Under the pieces are notes generated by a model, which had not been told where the DNA came from, made no database searches, and was given only the letters and a program-made list of their open reading frames with translations. Below, piece by piece: positions 7,840 to 17,234 of a DNA stretch of 64,000 nt. The position numbers and the translations under genes are program-made. Each line of letters starts with the position of its first letter. The first letter of the stretch is position 1. Origin of the DNA: Bacteroidota bacterium (GTDB lineage Bacteria; Bacteroidota; Bacteroidia; Chitinophagales; Chitinophagaceae); contig VGGV01000007.1 of the NCBI GenBank assembly GCA_016868455.1, positions 1 to 64,000 of the forward strand, written 5' to 3'.

Positions 7840-8190
7840 TTACATCCATTTCAACGCTCCTTTTTTATGTGCATACAGAAATCCTAAAAACAAAATGAAA
7901 AAGAAAATCACTATTTCAATCAATGCTATCCACCCCAAACTCTTTGCCACAACAGCCCAGGGGTAAAGAAACACCAGCTCCACATCGAAAATCAAAAAGA
8001 TAAGCGCAAAAAGATAATAGCCCACATTCAGCTGCATCCATGTTTTTCCTTTGGTGGGGATGCCGCATTCATAAGGCTCGCCTTTTTGTTTAGTCACGGT
8101 GGGCTTTACTATAAACCTGGAAATAAGAATGGCAATGCCGGAAAAGGCAACAGCCGCAATGATCAGTACAATGAGTGATGATGCACTCAT
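7840..8190 (-). CDS. nuoA: NADH-quinone oxidoreductase subunit A
   Basis: First gene of the complex I operon; 116 residues with three predicted helices. The conserved core KGEPYECGIPTKG (about residues 35-47) contains the Cys-bearing loop of NuoA/ND3, and helix 2-3 reads FALIFLIFDVELVFLYPWAV, with the conserved acidic residues. It contributes to the quinone-chamber junction together with NuoH. No confident promoter could be picked in the 97 bp upstream. Confidence 0.95.
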   Translation of the reverse strand: MSASSLIVLIIAAVAFSGIAILISRFIVKPTVTKQKGEPYECGIPTKGKTWMQLNVGYYLFALIFLIFDVELVFLYPWAVVAKSLGWIALIEIVIFFFILFLGFLYAHKKGALKWM

Positions 8191-8287
8191 AAACCAGCCG
8201 ATTTTAGCGAATATAGTAAGTATGGCTTAAAACGTAGAATGAGAATTATCAACGGCGTTGATGTAAAATATCATGCAAAAAAACCAG

Positions 8288-9007
8288 TTAGCCGTATAGC
8301 TCCTGGTGGATGGCTTTTTTGTCGTAGCCCATTTCCACAATTCTTTTTTTGCCCTCATCAATCATATTTTTCCAGCCGCATAAAAAGAATTGTGCTCCCG
8401 GTTTGTTTTTACACAGGTTTTCATAAACCGGGTGAACATAACCATGATGACCTTCCCATTCTTCACGGCTCAGGGTGGGGTGATAGTGAAATCCGGGAAG
8501 CAGCCGTTCCAGTTCTTTCAGCTCATTATAATATAACAGGTCGGTTTTCCTGCGGCATCCGAATATCAGGTAAATTTCATGGAATAGAATTTTATGCAGC
8601 ATAATATGGTAGATCATGCTTCTGAATGGGGCAATACCTGTTCCTGTGCAAATGAAAAAAATCTCCTTGTCAAGTTTTTCCGGCAGGGTAAAAACACCCT
8701 GCGGGCCCCGGAAACTGAGTTCACTTCCAACACTTACTTCATGAAAAAGATAATGAGTGCCCAGACCATGCGGCTCCAGTACCACCAGCAGTTCAAATTC
8801 ATTGGTGCCAACAGGCCATGAAGCGATTGAGTAACTGCGCCAGCGTTTATTGGGTTTTTCATGAATGGGCAGGTCAAATGTTACAAACTGGCCGGGAATG
8901 AAATCGAAACTTTGTACATCCGGCACCTGTATCCAAAAACGTTTGGTGTTGTGGGTGTAATCTTCAATTCGTACAACTTTTCCTTTTCGCCAGGGCTGCA
9001 GGGCCAT
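8288..9007 (-). CDS. Flavin reductase of the ferredoxin-NADP(H) reductase (FNR) family
   Basis: This soluble FAD protein moves electrons between NAD(P)H and a carrier. The FAD domain carries RWRSYSIAS (RxYS motif), and the nucleotide domain carries CTGTGIAPFRSM followed by LIFGCRRKTDLLY. The C-terminal FLCGWKNMIDEGKKRI is the usual CG.x.M region. ATG at 9007 (MALQPWRKG, 239 residues) is preferred over a TTG six codons upstream. It lies 97 bp upstream of nuoA on the same strand. Because nuoEFG are absent from that operon, a functional link is conceivable, but this is inference only. Confidence 0.85.
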   Translation of the reverse strand: MALQPWRKGKVVRIEDYTHNTKRFWIQVPDVQSFDFIPGQFVTFDLPIHEKPNKRWRSYSIASWPVGTNEFELLVVLEPHGLGTHYLFHEVSVGSELSFRGPQGVFTLPEKLDKEIFFICTGTGIAPFRSMIYHIMLHKILFHEIYLIFGCRRKTDLLYYNELKELERLLPGFHYHPTLSREEWEGHHGYVHPVYENLCKNKPGAQFFLCGWKNMIDEGKKRIVEMGYDKKAIHQELYG

Positions 9008-9078
9008 TTTTCTGATTTGGGGCAATTTACGAAGCAGTTCCCTGCCGCACTAAAATTATATTTACCCGGTGCGGAATT

Positions 9079-9585
9079 TTACAAAGCATGCATGGGCTCC
9101 AGTTCGGTTATTTTTTTTACCGGGATATACCAGGTCTTGCTTTTCCAGGTGTATGCAAGAATGAGTTTCGAATTGCTCATCATTTTCTTTAAAGCGGCAA
9201 ATGATTTTTGCGGAGCAATCAGGCTGTCGCCCTGCTGCACCTGCACTACTTTTTGCCTGGTTGCGGGAACAAGTGTTTTAACCACGGGCTGATCTGTTAT
9301 TACAGGGGTTGTAACAGCAGCGGTTGTCCTGATCTTATACCATTGACCTTTTATCCATATTCTGCTGAACTGCACTGCGGCGATCCGGCTAAGCGAAGCA
9401 TAGATATAATAAGAAATGACGGCAGCAGGTTTTTTTACGGGTGCGGCCCCATCCTCCGCCGGTATATCCCGCTGGGGAACTATACCGGGAGTATCAACCT
9501 GTGAATAAGCATACAGTTTTATAACAGGCTGTGCCGCAATGGAGCCTGCACTGAGTAATGCGGATATTATCAGGAAATTTTTCAT
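9079..9585 (-). CDS. Secreted protein of unknown function
   Basis: I do not recognise the family. The 168-residue product begins MKNFLIISALLSAGSIAAQP, a clear signal peptide with cleavage expected after AAQ or nearby. The mature part is basic and rich in Val, Ala and Pro, with YYIYASLSRIAAVQFSRIWIKGQWYKIR in the middle and TWYIPVKKITELEP at the end. No cofactor motif, repeat or lipobox is seen. It is divergent from the large propeller gene at 9721, with 135 bp between the starts. Confidence 0.55.
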   Translation of the reverse strand: MKNFLIISALLSAGSIAAQPVIKLYAYSQVDTPGIVPQRDIPAEDGAAPVKKPAAVISYYIYASLSRIAAVQFSRIWIKGQWYKIRTTAAVTTPVITDQPVVKTLVPATRQKVVQVQQGDSLIAPQKSFAALKKMMSNSKLILAYTWKSKTWYIPVKKITELEPMHAL

Positions 9586-9720
9586 GATAATAATACGTTT
9601 ATAATACAGATGAACAGAAATACAATATTGTTGCCAACGATTTCACAAAAAAACCGGCAGAAATTGCCCCGAACTTAACTATGTTAAATAACTTACAGCA
9701 GTAAAATTTCAATTCTTCCT

Positions 9721-12303
9721 ATGATACGCATTACCCCATGGCTGCTCATTTTACTTATGCCGGTATTTTTTCTTTCCTGCCGGGATCAAGCATCACCCGC
9801 TGAAAAACAACCGCAATCAGACGGTCTTGAACAGGCCATGCTGCAGGAGTTCAGGATGACCCGTGACCCGCAACTGCATCTTATTCCCCGGGAACGGCTT
9901 TATGAAGCGAAAGCTTATATGGAACGGATCTATGTGTCCGGCGGGCCGACAGGACGGCTTACTGCACTTGCCTGGCAGGAGCGGGGTCCCAATAATGTGG
10001 GTGGCCGCACCCGTACCATTTTGCTGGATAGAAGAGATGCCACCGGCAATACTGTATTTGCAGGATCAGTGAGCGGCGGCATATTTAAAACAACCAATTT
10101 TACCAGCGCCACACCAACCTGGACGATCATCAACGATTTTTTACCCAACCTTTCCATTTCCGCACTGGTGCAGGATCCCGTTAACCTCAATGAAATGTAT
10201 GCCGCTACCGGCGAGGGCTGGTTTAATATTGATGCAGTGCGGGGCGGAGGCATTTACAGAAGCACCGATGGAGGCACTACCTGGAGCCTGCTGCCTTCCA
10301 CCACCGGGTTTGAGTATGTACAGGATTTTGTGATTGACAATAACGGTAATTTTTTTGCTTCGCTCCGCAACCTCATTTCCAGCAACCGCGGGGTGTTGCG
10401 TTCAACAGACAGGGGAACCACCTGGACTCAGGTGCTGGGCCTGCCGCTCAGCGGCTTTAATACCGGTAGGGCGGCCGATCTTGAAGTGGCTTCCAACGGC
10501 GATGTATATGCCAGCCTCGGTGTTATATCCAGATCCGAAGTTTACCAATCATCTTTCACAACCCATGGGCCCAATACCGGAGCGGTTGGCACATGGAGCA
10601 ATATTACCCCGGTTACATCCACCGTAACCCAGCGTACGGAGATCATATTGGCGCCTTCGGACCCGCAGCGGGTTTACCTGCTGATGCAGGACAGCGCCAC
10701 CTCGCAGGTGCTGAATGTGTACCGATCCACCAACGGCGGCGCCAACTGGACCACTTTACCGGCTCCGGCCGCTTTAAACAACGGCGCCAGTTCTCAAACC
10801 TGGTTCAATCTGATTGGTGCTGTGGATCCCGCTAATGCTGATATTGTAATTGTTGGCGGCCTTAACCTGGCCCGCTCCACAGATGGCGGAAACAACTGGA
10901 CCAGTATTTCCAGCAGCGGCACCGTGCATGTAGATCAGCATGCACTGGTTTTCGATGGCTCATCCAGGCTGCTGAACGGGAATGACGGCGGTGTGTACTA
11001 CTCAGCAAATATAAATGCCGGCTCGCCTGTATTTGTACCGAAAAATAATGGCTATAATGTCACCCAGTATTATGCCTGCGATATCCATCCCAATGCCAGC
11101 GTAAATTATTTTTTAGCCGGCGCCCAGGACAATGGCACGCAGAAATTTGTACAGCCGGGTATCAACACCACCACCAATGCCACCGGAAACGACGGCGGTT
11201 TTTGTCATATCAATCAAACAGACGGACAACTGCAGATTACTTCCTCGACCGGCAACAATTATAACCGCTCCACTAACGGCGGCGCCAGTTTTTCTTCACT
11301 GGGCGGCTCCATCAATAATGACAGGGGCCAGTTTATTAATCCTACCGACCTCGATGATGCACAAAATATTCTTTATGCAGGTGATGACCCCGGCAGGTAT
11401 TATTGTATTTCCGGCCTTACCGGCACTCCTTCAGCTATTACCGTTACGGTTGGTACCATAGGTAACCAGGAAGTAACAGCGGTGAACGCAGATCCTTTTA
11501 CTGCCAACACGATCTGGCTGGGTGCATCGTTCGGCACACCCGGGGCTGTGCCGAAAGTGTACAAGCTCTCCAACGCAAATACAGCTTCACCAACTGTTGT
11601 TACAGCAGCCAATATCGGAGGTATCACCAATGCAGCTATTTCATCCATTGATATTGACCCGGCCAATGCCAATCACATTTTAGTTACTTTATCCAATTTC
11701 GGCGTAACAAGTGTATGGGAAAGCACCAATGGAGGAACCAGTTTTTTAAGCATCGAAGGAAACCTTCCCGATATGCCGGTGCGCTGGGGCATGTTTGCAC
11801 CGGCCCATGCAGAACTGAACGGTCCGGGCGGCGGCACCGGCGGTATCCTGCTGGCCACGGAACTGGGTGTATGGACTACTTCACAAATCAACGGCGCTTC
11901 CACCCAGTGGATACCTAATAATACGGGGTTGGCCAATGTACGTACCGACATGCTGAAATACCGCAGTTCAGACAACACACTCATTGCCGCCACTCACGGC
12001 AGGGGATTGTTCAGCACCAATATCCCCGGTGTGGTAACAGGTATCGGCGGCCCGCCCGATAATACAAAGGATTTTATCAGGTACATTCATTCACAAAACA
12101 ACAATCTGCTGATTGTTACCGGTACTCTTCAAACCCGGACAATGACCATTCAGTTGTTTGACATGGCGGGTAAAAAACTTTATGAATCGGCAGGGGCTTA
12201 CCGCAACACCAGCATAAATACCGCTTTATTGCCGCGGGGCATTTATGCATTGCGTTGCCTTGGCAACAATAAAGAAATATACCTCCGGAAATTTGTGAAG
12301 TAA
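9721..12303 (+). CDS. Secreted Asp-box (VPS10/sortilin-like) beta-propeller protein with T9SS C-terminal signal
   Basis: The 860-residue protein starts with a signal ending FFLSC (Cys at about 20), which reads as a lipobox. The body carries repeated Asp-boxes such as YRSTDGGTTWSLL, LRSTDRGTTWTQV, YRSTNGGANWTTL and ARSTDGGNNWTSI, which build a beta-propeller as in sortilin and BNR proteins. The last ~75 residues, with TMTIQLFDMAGKKLYES and LLPRGIYALRCLGNNKE ending in RKFVK, are a type A T9SS sorting domain. It is therefore probably cell-surface or secreted. Substrate and activity cannot be read from the sequence. It is unusual to see both a lipobox and a T9SS tail. Confidence 0.85.
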   Translation: MIRITPWLLILLMPVFFLSCRDQASPAEKQPQSDGLEQAMLQEFRMTRDPQLHLIPRERLYEAKAYMERIYVSGGPTGRLTALAWQERGPNNVGGRTRTILLDRRDATGNTVFAGSVSGGIFKTTNFTSATPTWTIINDFLPNLSISALVQDPVNLNEMYAATGEGWFNIDAVRGGGIYRSTDGGTTWSLLPSTTGFEYVQDFVIDNNGNFFASLRNLISSNRGVLRSTDRGTTWTQVLGLPLSGFNTGRAADLEVASNGDVYASLGVISRSEVYQSSFTTHGPNTGAVGTWSNITPVTSTVTQRTEIILAPSDPQRVYLLMQDSATSQVLNVYRSTNGGANWTTLPAPAALNNGASSQTWFNLIGAVDPANADIVIVGGLNLARSTDGGNNWTSISSSGTVHVDQHALVFDGSSRLLNGNDGGVYYSANINAGSPVFVPKNNGYNVTQYYACDIHPNASVNYFLAGAQDNGTQKFVQPGINTTTNATGNDGGFCHINQTDGQLQITSSTGNNYNRSTNGGASFSSLGGSINNDRGQFINPTDLDDAQNILYAGDDPGRYYCISGLTGTPSAITVTVGTIGNQEVTAVNADPFTANTIWLGASFGTPGAVPKVYKLSNANTASPTVVTAANIGGITNAAISSIDIDPANANHILVTLSNFGVTSVWESTNGGTSFLSIEGNLPDMPVRWGMFAPAHAELNGPGGGTGGILLATELGVWTTSQINGASTQWIPNNTGLANVRTDMLKYRSSDNTLIAATHGRGLFSTNIPGVVTGIGGPPDNTKDFIRYIHSQNNNLLIVTGTLQTRTMTIQLFDMAGKKLYESAGAYRNTSINTALLPRGIYALRCLGNNKEIYLRKFVK

Positions 12304-12361
12304 CAGAAAGAAAAGGCAACGCTTCTGAATCACCGGATCATAAGTTATCTTTGCACCCTTC

Positions 12362-15300
12362 ATGGGTGTAAAGGAGTTGCTGGAACGGTATCAAAACTCC
12401 CCCCGCCTTTTTCAGCTGGCGGACAGGCTTTCTTTTGCCTGCACCGGCCATTCCGGAATCGATCCCCAAAAAATTTACCTGGAAAACCTTCAAGGCAGTT
12501 CATCGCAGTTTATTGTGGCAGCCGCTTTCAGTCATCCGGCACTGGCACAGCAAAATCACCTGATCATTTTGAATGATGCCGAAGAAGCAGCCTACTTTCA
12601 TAATACCCTGGAAAACCTGACCGGGGCCCTGGATATTTTTTATTTCCCTTCTTCTTTCAAAAGCAGGAAAAATTTTCAGCTGCTCAACTCCTCGCATGTC
12701 ATGCTGCGAACCGAGGCACTTACAAAGATTGCTGCAGGAGGAAACCGGAAAATTATTGTGACTTACCCGGAAGCCCTGTTTGAGAAAGTGGTATTGCCCG
12801 GTACGCTTTCTGCCAACATCATACATATCAAAACCGGCGACACACTTCATACCAGTCAACTGCTTCTTCAATTGTCGGATTACGGTTTTGAACGAACTGA
12901 TTTTGTATATGAGCCGGGGCAGTTTGCCATCCGCGGCGGCATATTGGATATTTATTCATTCGGAAATGAAAAACCTTACCGGATTGAGTTGTTCGGTAAT
13001 GAAGTGGATTCCATCCGGATTGTGGACCCCGAAACACAGCTCAGCGAACGAAAACTATTACAGGTAAGTATCATTCCGAATGTGGACACATTCCCGAAAG
13101 CTTTCGGGATCAAAAGTGAAGAACGTATTTCACTGTTTGACTTCCTGCCGGAAAATACCATTACCTGGATTCAGGATTATGAACTCTGCAGGGAACATCT
13201 TGCAGACAGCGAAGAGGAATTAGCTGCATTTATACAATATAAAAATCAGGTAACCGCCGAAGAGAAATCAAATAAGACACAAGGATCAAGGCACAGGGCG
13301 CAGGAAGAACCGGAAGACAAGTTGCTGAAAAAAGAAATATCGGAAACTGATTTTATCTCAGTCAGTGAATTTGAAGAAAAAATGTATCAGCGCCATGTAG
13401 TAAACTTCGGACATAGTTCATCTATTCACCATTCACTATTCACTATTCACCACAACACCAAAGAACAGCCCGCCTTTAACCGGCAGTTTGATTTGCTGAT
13501 AAAGGATTTAAAAGGCCGGGAAGACACAGGGTACCAATTATACCTTTTTGCCGAAAATCCAAAACAGCTGGAAAGATTACAGAGCATTTTTGATGAGCTG
13601 AAAGCGGAAATCGTTTTCAACCCGGTTACTGTATCCATTCATGAAGGATTTATTGATGATGACCTGAAGATGGTTTGCTACACCGATCACCAGATTTTCC
13701 AGCGCTATCATAAGTATAAAGTAAAACAGGCTTATAATAAAAACAAGGCTTTAACGCTGCGTACGCTGCGGGAACTGCAGCCCGGAGATTTTGTAACACA
13801 TATTGACCATGGTGTGGGTGTTTACAGCGGTTTGCAGAAAATAGAGGTAAACGGAAAACTCCAGGAAGCCGTGCGGATGATTTATAAGGATCGTGATATT
13901 TTATATGTCAATATCAACAGCCTGCACAAAATTGCGAAGTACACCGGTAAAGAAGGCTCCGTACCTAAGATCAATAAACTGGGAAGCGATGCATGGAACC
14001 GGCTGAAGGAAAAGACCAAATCAAAGGTTAAGGAAATTGCCTTTGATCTTATAAAACTGTACGCCAAACGAAAAGCACAACAGGGCTTCACCCACACACC
14101 CGATAACTATTTGCAAACCGAACTGGAGGCTTCTTTTATTTATGAGGATACACCTGACCAAAGCAAAGCAACTGCCGATGTAAAAAAAGACATGGAATCA
14201 GCCTCGCCTATGGACAGGCTCATTTGCGGCGACGTAGGATTTGGAAAAACCGAAGTGGCCATCCGGGCCGCTTTCAAAACCTGTGTGGAAGGAAAACAGG
14301 CAGCGATACTGGTGCCCACCACCATTCTGGCATTTCAGCATTATAAAACTTTCAGCGACCGGCTGAAAGATTTTCCCGTTACGGTGGATTATATCAACCG
14401 CTTTAAATCATCCAAAGAAAAAAAAGAAACGCTGAAAAAATTAGCCGAAGGCAAAATTGAAATCATCATCGGCACTCATGCTTTATTGGGAAAAGAAGTG
14501 AAGTTCAAGGACCTTGGGCTGCTGGTTGTTGATGAAGAACAGAAATTCGGTGTAGGCCACAAAGAAAAAATAAAAGCGCTGAGAACAACAGTGGATTGCC
14601 TCACACTCACAGCTACTCCCATTCCAAGAACATTGCAGTTCTCCCTGATGGGGGCAAGGGACCTGAGTATCATCAATACCCCGCCGCCCAACCGGCAGCC
14701 GATACAAACAGAAGTAATGGTATATAACGAAGATGCCATACGGGATGCAATCTATTTTGAAACAGAAAGGGGAGGGCAGGTGTTCTTTATTTATAACCGC
14801 ATTGCCGGGCTGGCTGAAATGTCCACCATCATCCAGGCGCTTTGTCCCGATTTAAATATTGGGTATGCCCATGGGCAAATGGAAGGCCATCACCTGGAAG
14901 AACGGATACTTGATTTTATTGATAAAAAATATGATGTACTGGTTTGCACCAATATCGTGGAGAGCGGGGTGGATATTCCGAATGTAAATACCATTATTGT
15001 AAACAATGCTCACCAGTTTGGGTTAAGCGACCTGCATCAATTACGTGGAAGGGTGGGCAGAAGCAACAAAAAAGCATTCTGTTATTTACTGGCACCGCCA
15101 ATGAGTACTCTTCCCAATGATTCAAGAAGAAGGTTGCAGACACTGGAACAGCACAGCGACCTTGGCAGCGGTTTCCAGATAGCGATGAGGGATTTGGATA
15201 TACGGGGAGCAGGAAATGTACTGGGCGGCGAACAAAGCGGTTTTATGGCTGAGATCGGTTTTGAGATGTACCAGAAAATCCTGGATGAGGCCATCCGTGA

Positions 15301-15847
15301 ACTGAAACGTTCTGACTTTAAAGAATTGTTTAAAGAAGAAATAGCCCGGCAGGATGCTTTTGTACAGGACTGCACCATTGACACCGACCTGGAGATACTG
15401 ATACCCGATGAATATGTAGAGAGTATTACCGAAAGATTATCATTGTACCAGCGGCTCGATAACTGCGAAACGGAAAAAGAACTGGAAGAAATGAAAAAAG
15501 AATTGGCCGACAGGTTCGGCCCCGTTCCGCAACAGGTGGAAGACCTCTTTATTACTGTTCGCTGCCGCAAGCTGGCTGTTGACCTGGGCTTTGAAAAAAT
15601 GAGTTTGAAAGACAGCATCCTCCGATGCTTCTTCATCAACCGGCCGGATTCCCCTTATTTTGAATCATCCACTTTCCAAAAGATCATCGGTTTTTTGCAG
15701 ACGGAAACCAACCAGGCCAAACTGAAACAAACCGGCAGGCTGTTTATGCTTATTGGTGAAAACATGAAAACGATGGAGGAAGTGCATGGTTTCCTGAAGC
15801 AGATGCATGAATATGTTTTTGCGGGAAGTGCTGTTTCAGCATTATAA
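12362..15847 (+). CDS. mfd: Transcription-repair coupling factor
   Basis: Mfd is an ATP-driven DNA translocase that removes stalled RNA polymerase and recruits UvrA. The 1161-residue product has the UvrB-like N-terminal region, the RNA-polymerase-binding segment (GDFVTHIDHGVGVYSGLQKI near 475), the helicase Walker A CGDVGFGKTEVA near 622, and VVDEEQKFGVGHKEK (DEEQ box) near 725. It also has ESGVDIPNVNTI with QLRGRVGRSNKKA, and the C-terminal UvrA-release domain. Residues about 301-368 contain two low-complexity insertions, SNKTQGSRHRAQEE and SSSIHHSLFTIHHN, encoded by repeats that are also found outside genes in this window. They fall in a poorly conserved linker and keep the frame. Confidence 0.96.
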   Translation: MGVKELLERYQNSPRLFQLADRLSFACTGHSGIDPQKIYLENLQGSSSQFIVAAAFSHPALAQQNHLIILNDAEEAAYFHNTLENLTGALDIFYFPSSFKSRKNFQLLNSSHVMLRTEALTKIAAGGNRKIIVTYPEALFEKVVLPGTLSANIIHIKTGDTLHTSQLLLQLSDYGFERTDFVYEPGQFAIRGGILDIYSFGNEKPYRIELFGNEVDSIRIVDPETQLSERKLLQVSIIPNVDTFPKAFGIKSEERISLFDFLPENTITWIQDYELCREHLADSEEELAAFIQYKNQVTAEEKSNKTQGSRHRAQEEPEDKLLKKEISETDFISVSEFEEKMYQRHVVNFGHSSSIHHSLFTIHHNTKEQPAFNRQFDLLIKDLKGREDTGYQLYLFAENPKQLERLQSIFDELKAEIVFNPVTVSIHEGFIDDDLKMVCYTDHQIFQRYHKYKVKQAYNKNKALTLRTLRELQPGDFVTHIDHGVGVYSGLQKIEVNGKLQEAVRMIYKDRDILYVNINSLHKIAKYTGKEGSVPKINKLGSDAWNRLKEKTKSKVKEIAFDLIKLYAKRKAQQGFTHTPDNYLQTELEASFIYEDTPDQSKATADVKKDMESASPMDRLICGDVGFGKTEVAIRAAFKTCVEGKQAAILVPTTILAFQHYKTFSDRLKDFPVTVDYINRFKSSKEKKETLKKLAEGKIEIIIGTHALLGKEVKFKDLGLLVVDEEQKFGVGHKEKIKALRTTVDCLTLTATPIPRTLQFSLMGARDLSIINTPPPNRQPIQTEVMVYNEDAIRDAIYFETERGGQVFFIYNRIAGLAEMSTIIQALCPDLNIGYAHGQMEGHHLEERILDFIDKKYDVLVCTNIVESGVDIPNVNTIIVNNAHQFGLSDLHQLRGRVGRSNKKAFCYLLAPPMSTLPNDSRRRLQTLEQHSDLGSGFQIAMRDLDIRGAGNVLGGEQSGFMAEIGFEMYQKILDEAIRELKRSDFKELFKEEIARQDAFVQDCTIDTDLEILIPDEYVESITERLSLYQRLDNCETEKELEEMKKELADRFGPVPQQVEDLFITVRCRKLAVDLGFEKMSLKDSILRCFFINRPDSPYFESSTFQKIIGFLQTETNQAKLKQTGRLFMLIGENMKTMEEVHGFLKQMHEYVFAGSAVSAL
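13262..13456 (+). repeat. Repeat-derived sequence inserted in frame within mfd
   Basis: Two repeat-like tracts lie about 100 bp apart in the coding sequence. The second contains TATTCACCATTCACTAT at 13423-13439, an exact 17-base match, as reverse complement, to 57785-57801 in front of the S4-domain gene. It is followed by further TTCACTATTCAC units. The first, around 13270-13310, is purine-rich (CACAAGGATCAAGGCACAGG). Both are multiples of three in effect, so mfd stays open. Confidence 0.55.
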
Positions 15848-15887
15848 CTAAACGGGTTCCCATTTAAATTATTTTTTAGCCTACTTG

Positions 15888-15911
15888 TGATAGTATCATT
15901 TGATACTATCA
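15888..15911 (+). promoter_or_regulatory. Perfect palindrome directly upstream of fic, probable operator
   Basis: TGATAGTATCA (15888-15898) is followed after two bases by its exact reverse complement TGATACTATCA (15901-15911). The fic ATG lies only 4 bases further on. An 11+11 palindrome at this place is a good candidate for an operator. The Fic product ends in a winged-helix-like domain, so autoregulation is a plausible inference. Confidence 0.6.
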
Positions 15912-15914
15912 GTC

Positions 15915-16861
15915 ATGAAGCCCCCTTATACCATTATTGCTGAAATAGTAAGCCTGATTGCGGAAGTTTCGCAAAAGACCGGGGAGGTAAACGCCTCTTT
16001 CCTGGTAAAGCAATCACCGGCATTAAGAAAAAAAACCGGGTAAAAACCATCCAGGCTTCGCTGGCAGTTGAAGGCAACACATTATCAACTGAACAAATTA
16101 CTGCCATCATTGAAAACAAAAGAGTGTTCGGCCCGCCTAAGGATATTAAAGAGGTTACCAATGCAATAAAAGTTTATGAGCAACTGAATAAATTTAACCC
16201 GCATAGCGTAAAATCTTTTCAGGATGCCCACAAAATGCTGATGCAGGGGCTTATTCCCAATGCCGGCAGGTACCGCAGCACCGGCGCCGGGATTGTGCAA
16301 GGCAGACAACTTGCACATGTTGCCCCGCCTGCACATAATGTACCCACACTCATGAAAGAGCTTTTCAGCTACCTGAAAAGAAGTAATGAGTTGCCGCTCA
16401 TTAAAAGTTGTGTTTTCCATTATGAAATGGAGTTTATACATCCTTTTCCTGATGGCAATGGCAGGATGGGGCGCTTATGGCAATCAGTTTTACTAAAGCA
16501 GTACAGTCCCGTATTTGAATATTTACCATTCGAAACCTTAATCAGCAGGAACCAGAAAAACTATTACCGGGCCCTTTCAGTATGCGATAAACAAGGTGCT
16601 TCAACTGTTTTTATAATATTCATGCTCAAAATTCTAAGCCAGTCTTTAGATGAGTTACTTGAACATCGCAGCGGCCCCATATTAAATACTGACAGGATTC
16701 ACTCTTTCCTCGCAAGCGGCATAAAGGAATTTACCCGTAAAGATTATATGAAGCATTTCAAAACAATTTCTTCTGCTACGGCCAGCCGGGATATAAAGCT
16801 GGCTGTAGCGAAGAAACTCGTAAAAAAACCGGTAACAAAAACAAAACGACTTATAAAGTAA
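15915..16861 (+). pseudogene. Fic-domain AMP-transferase-type protein, interrupted by a -1 frameshift at an A8 run
   Basis: Fic proteins usually transfer AMP from ATP onto target proteins. The first frame, from ATG 15915 (MKPPYTIIAEIVSLIAEV), ends at TAA 16041-16043. The second frame carries the rest: VKTIQASLAVEGNTLSTEQI, with the inhibitory S/T-x-x-x-E-[GN]-like helix, then FHYEMEFIHPFPDGNGRMGRLW, the complete HPFx[D/E]GNGRxxR active-site motif, and a C-terminal winged-helix-like segment (FTRKDYMKHFKTISSATASRDI). The frames meet at eight A residues (16028-16035); one extra A, or a -1 slip, restores a ~315-residue protein. It may be a recent mutation, a sequencing error, or slippage-dependent expression. 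A GTG at 16124 could start a shortened active-site protein. Confidence 0.75.
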
Positions 16862-16877
16862 TCGCAGTTGAAAAATA

Positions 16878-16907
16878 AAAAATTCCGTCTGTTACGGCGG
16901 GATTTTT
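16878..16907 (+). terminator. Terminator after fic
   Basis: AATTCCGTC (16881-16889) pairs with GGCGGGATT (16896-16904), including two G-U pairs, around a 6-base loop. A-rich sequence precedes it and TTTTT follows. It lies about 17 bp after the fic stop. Confidence 0.55.
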
Positions 16908-16928
16908 ACTTCGAGTTAATGGCGGGTA

Positions 16929-17234
16929 TTATTTGTTTTTTGTTTCTTTTTTTTGCCGGTAATAAACCACATTTGCAACAATTTCTTTTGTTGTGGCAAG
17001 TAACCCCTGCATCAGATCGGGCCGGAAAATATCCGGCTTGTTATCCTTTAACCTGCATATCCGCGGATCGGCAAAACTGTAAGTGTAAAAACTGTTCAGT
17101 ATTATTTTATCCATCGGCATAATGCTATCATACATCACTACCGTGGTAATGATCAGGTCGCGCCATTCAGTCTGAGCAGGACTGGCAGCAGCTTTTACAA
17201 AAAACCCGGGACGATGCGGAACTGTTTGCTTCAT
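16929..17234 (-). pseudogene. Unrecognised minus-strand reading frame, probably a 3' gene remnant
   Basis: I do not recognise it. The part up to about 17165 (EWRDLIITTVVMYDSIMPMD, then a long stretch ending in YYRQKK) reads like ordinary protein. The N-terminal ~21 residues, however, are antisense to the DinB-like fragment on the plus strand. I therefore read it as the surviving 3' end of a gene whose 5' part was lost at a junction near 17165-17172. Together with the next entry it accounts for the only stretch of over 300 bp without an intact gene (16862-17411). Confidence 0.3.

Noticed and set aside
13423..13452. Tandem TTCACTATTCAC units in mfd as a possible CRISPR array
   Set aside because: The units are too short, without spacers, and lie inside an intact reading frame.
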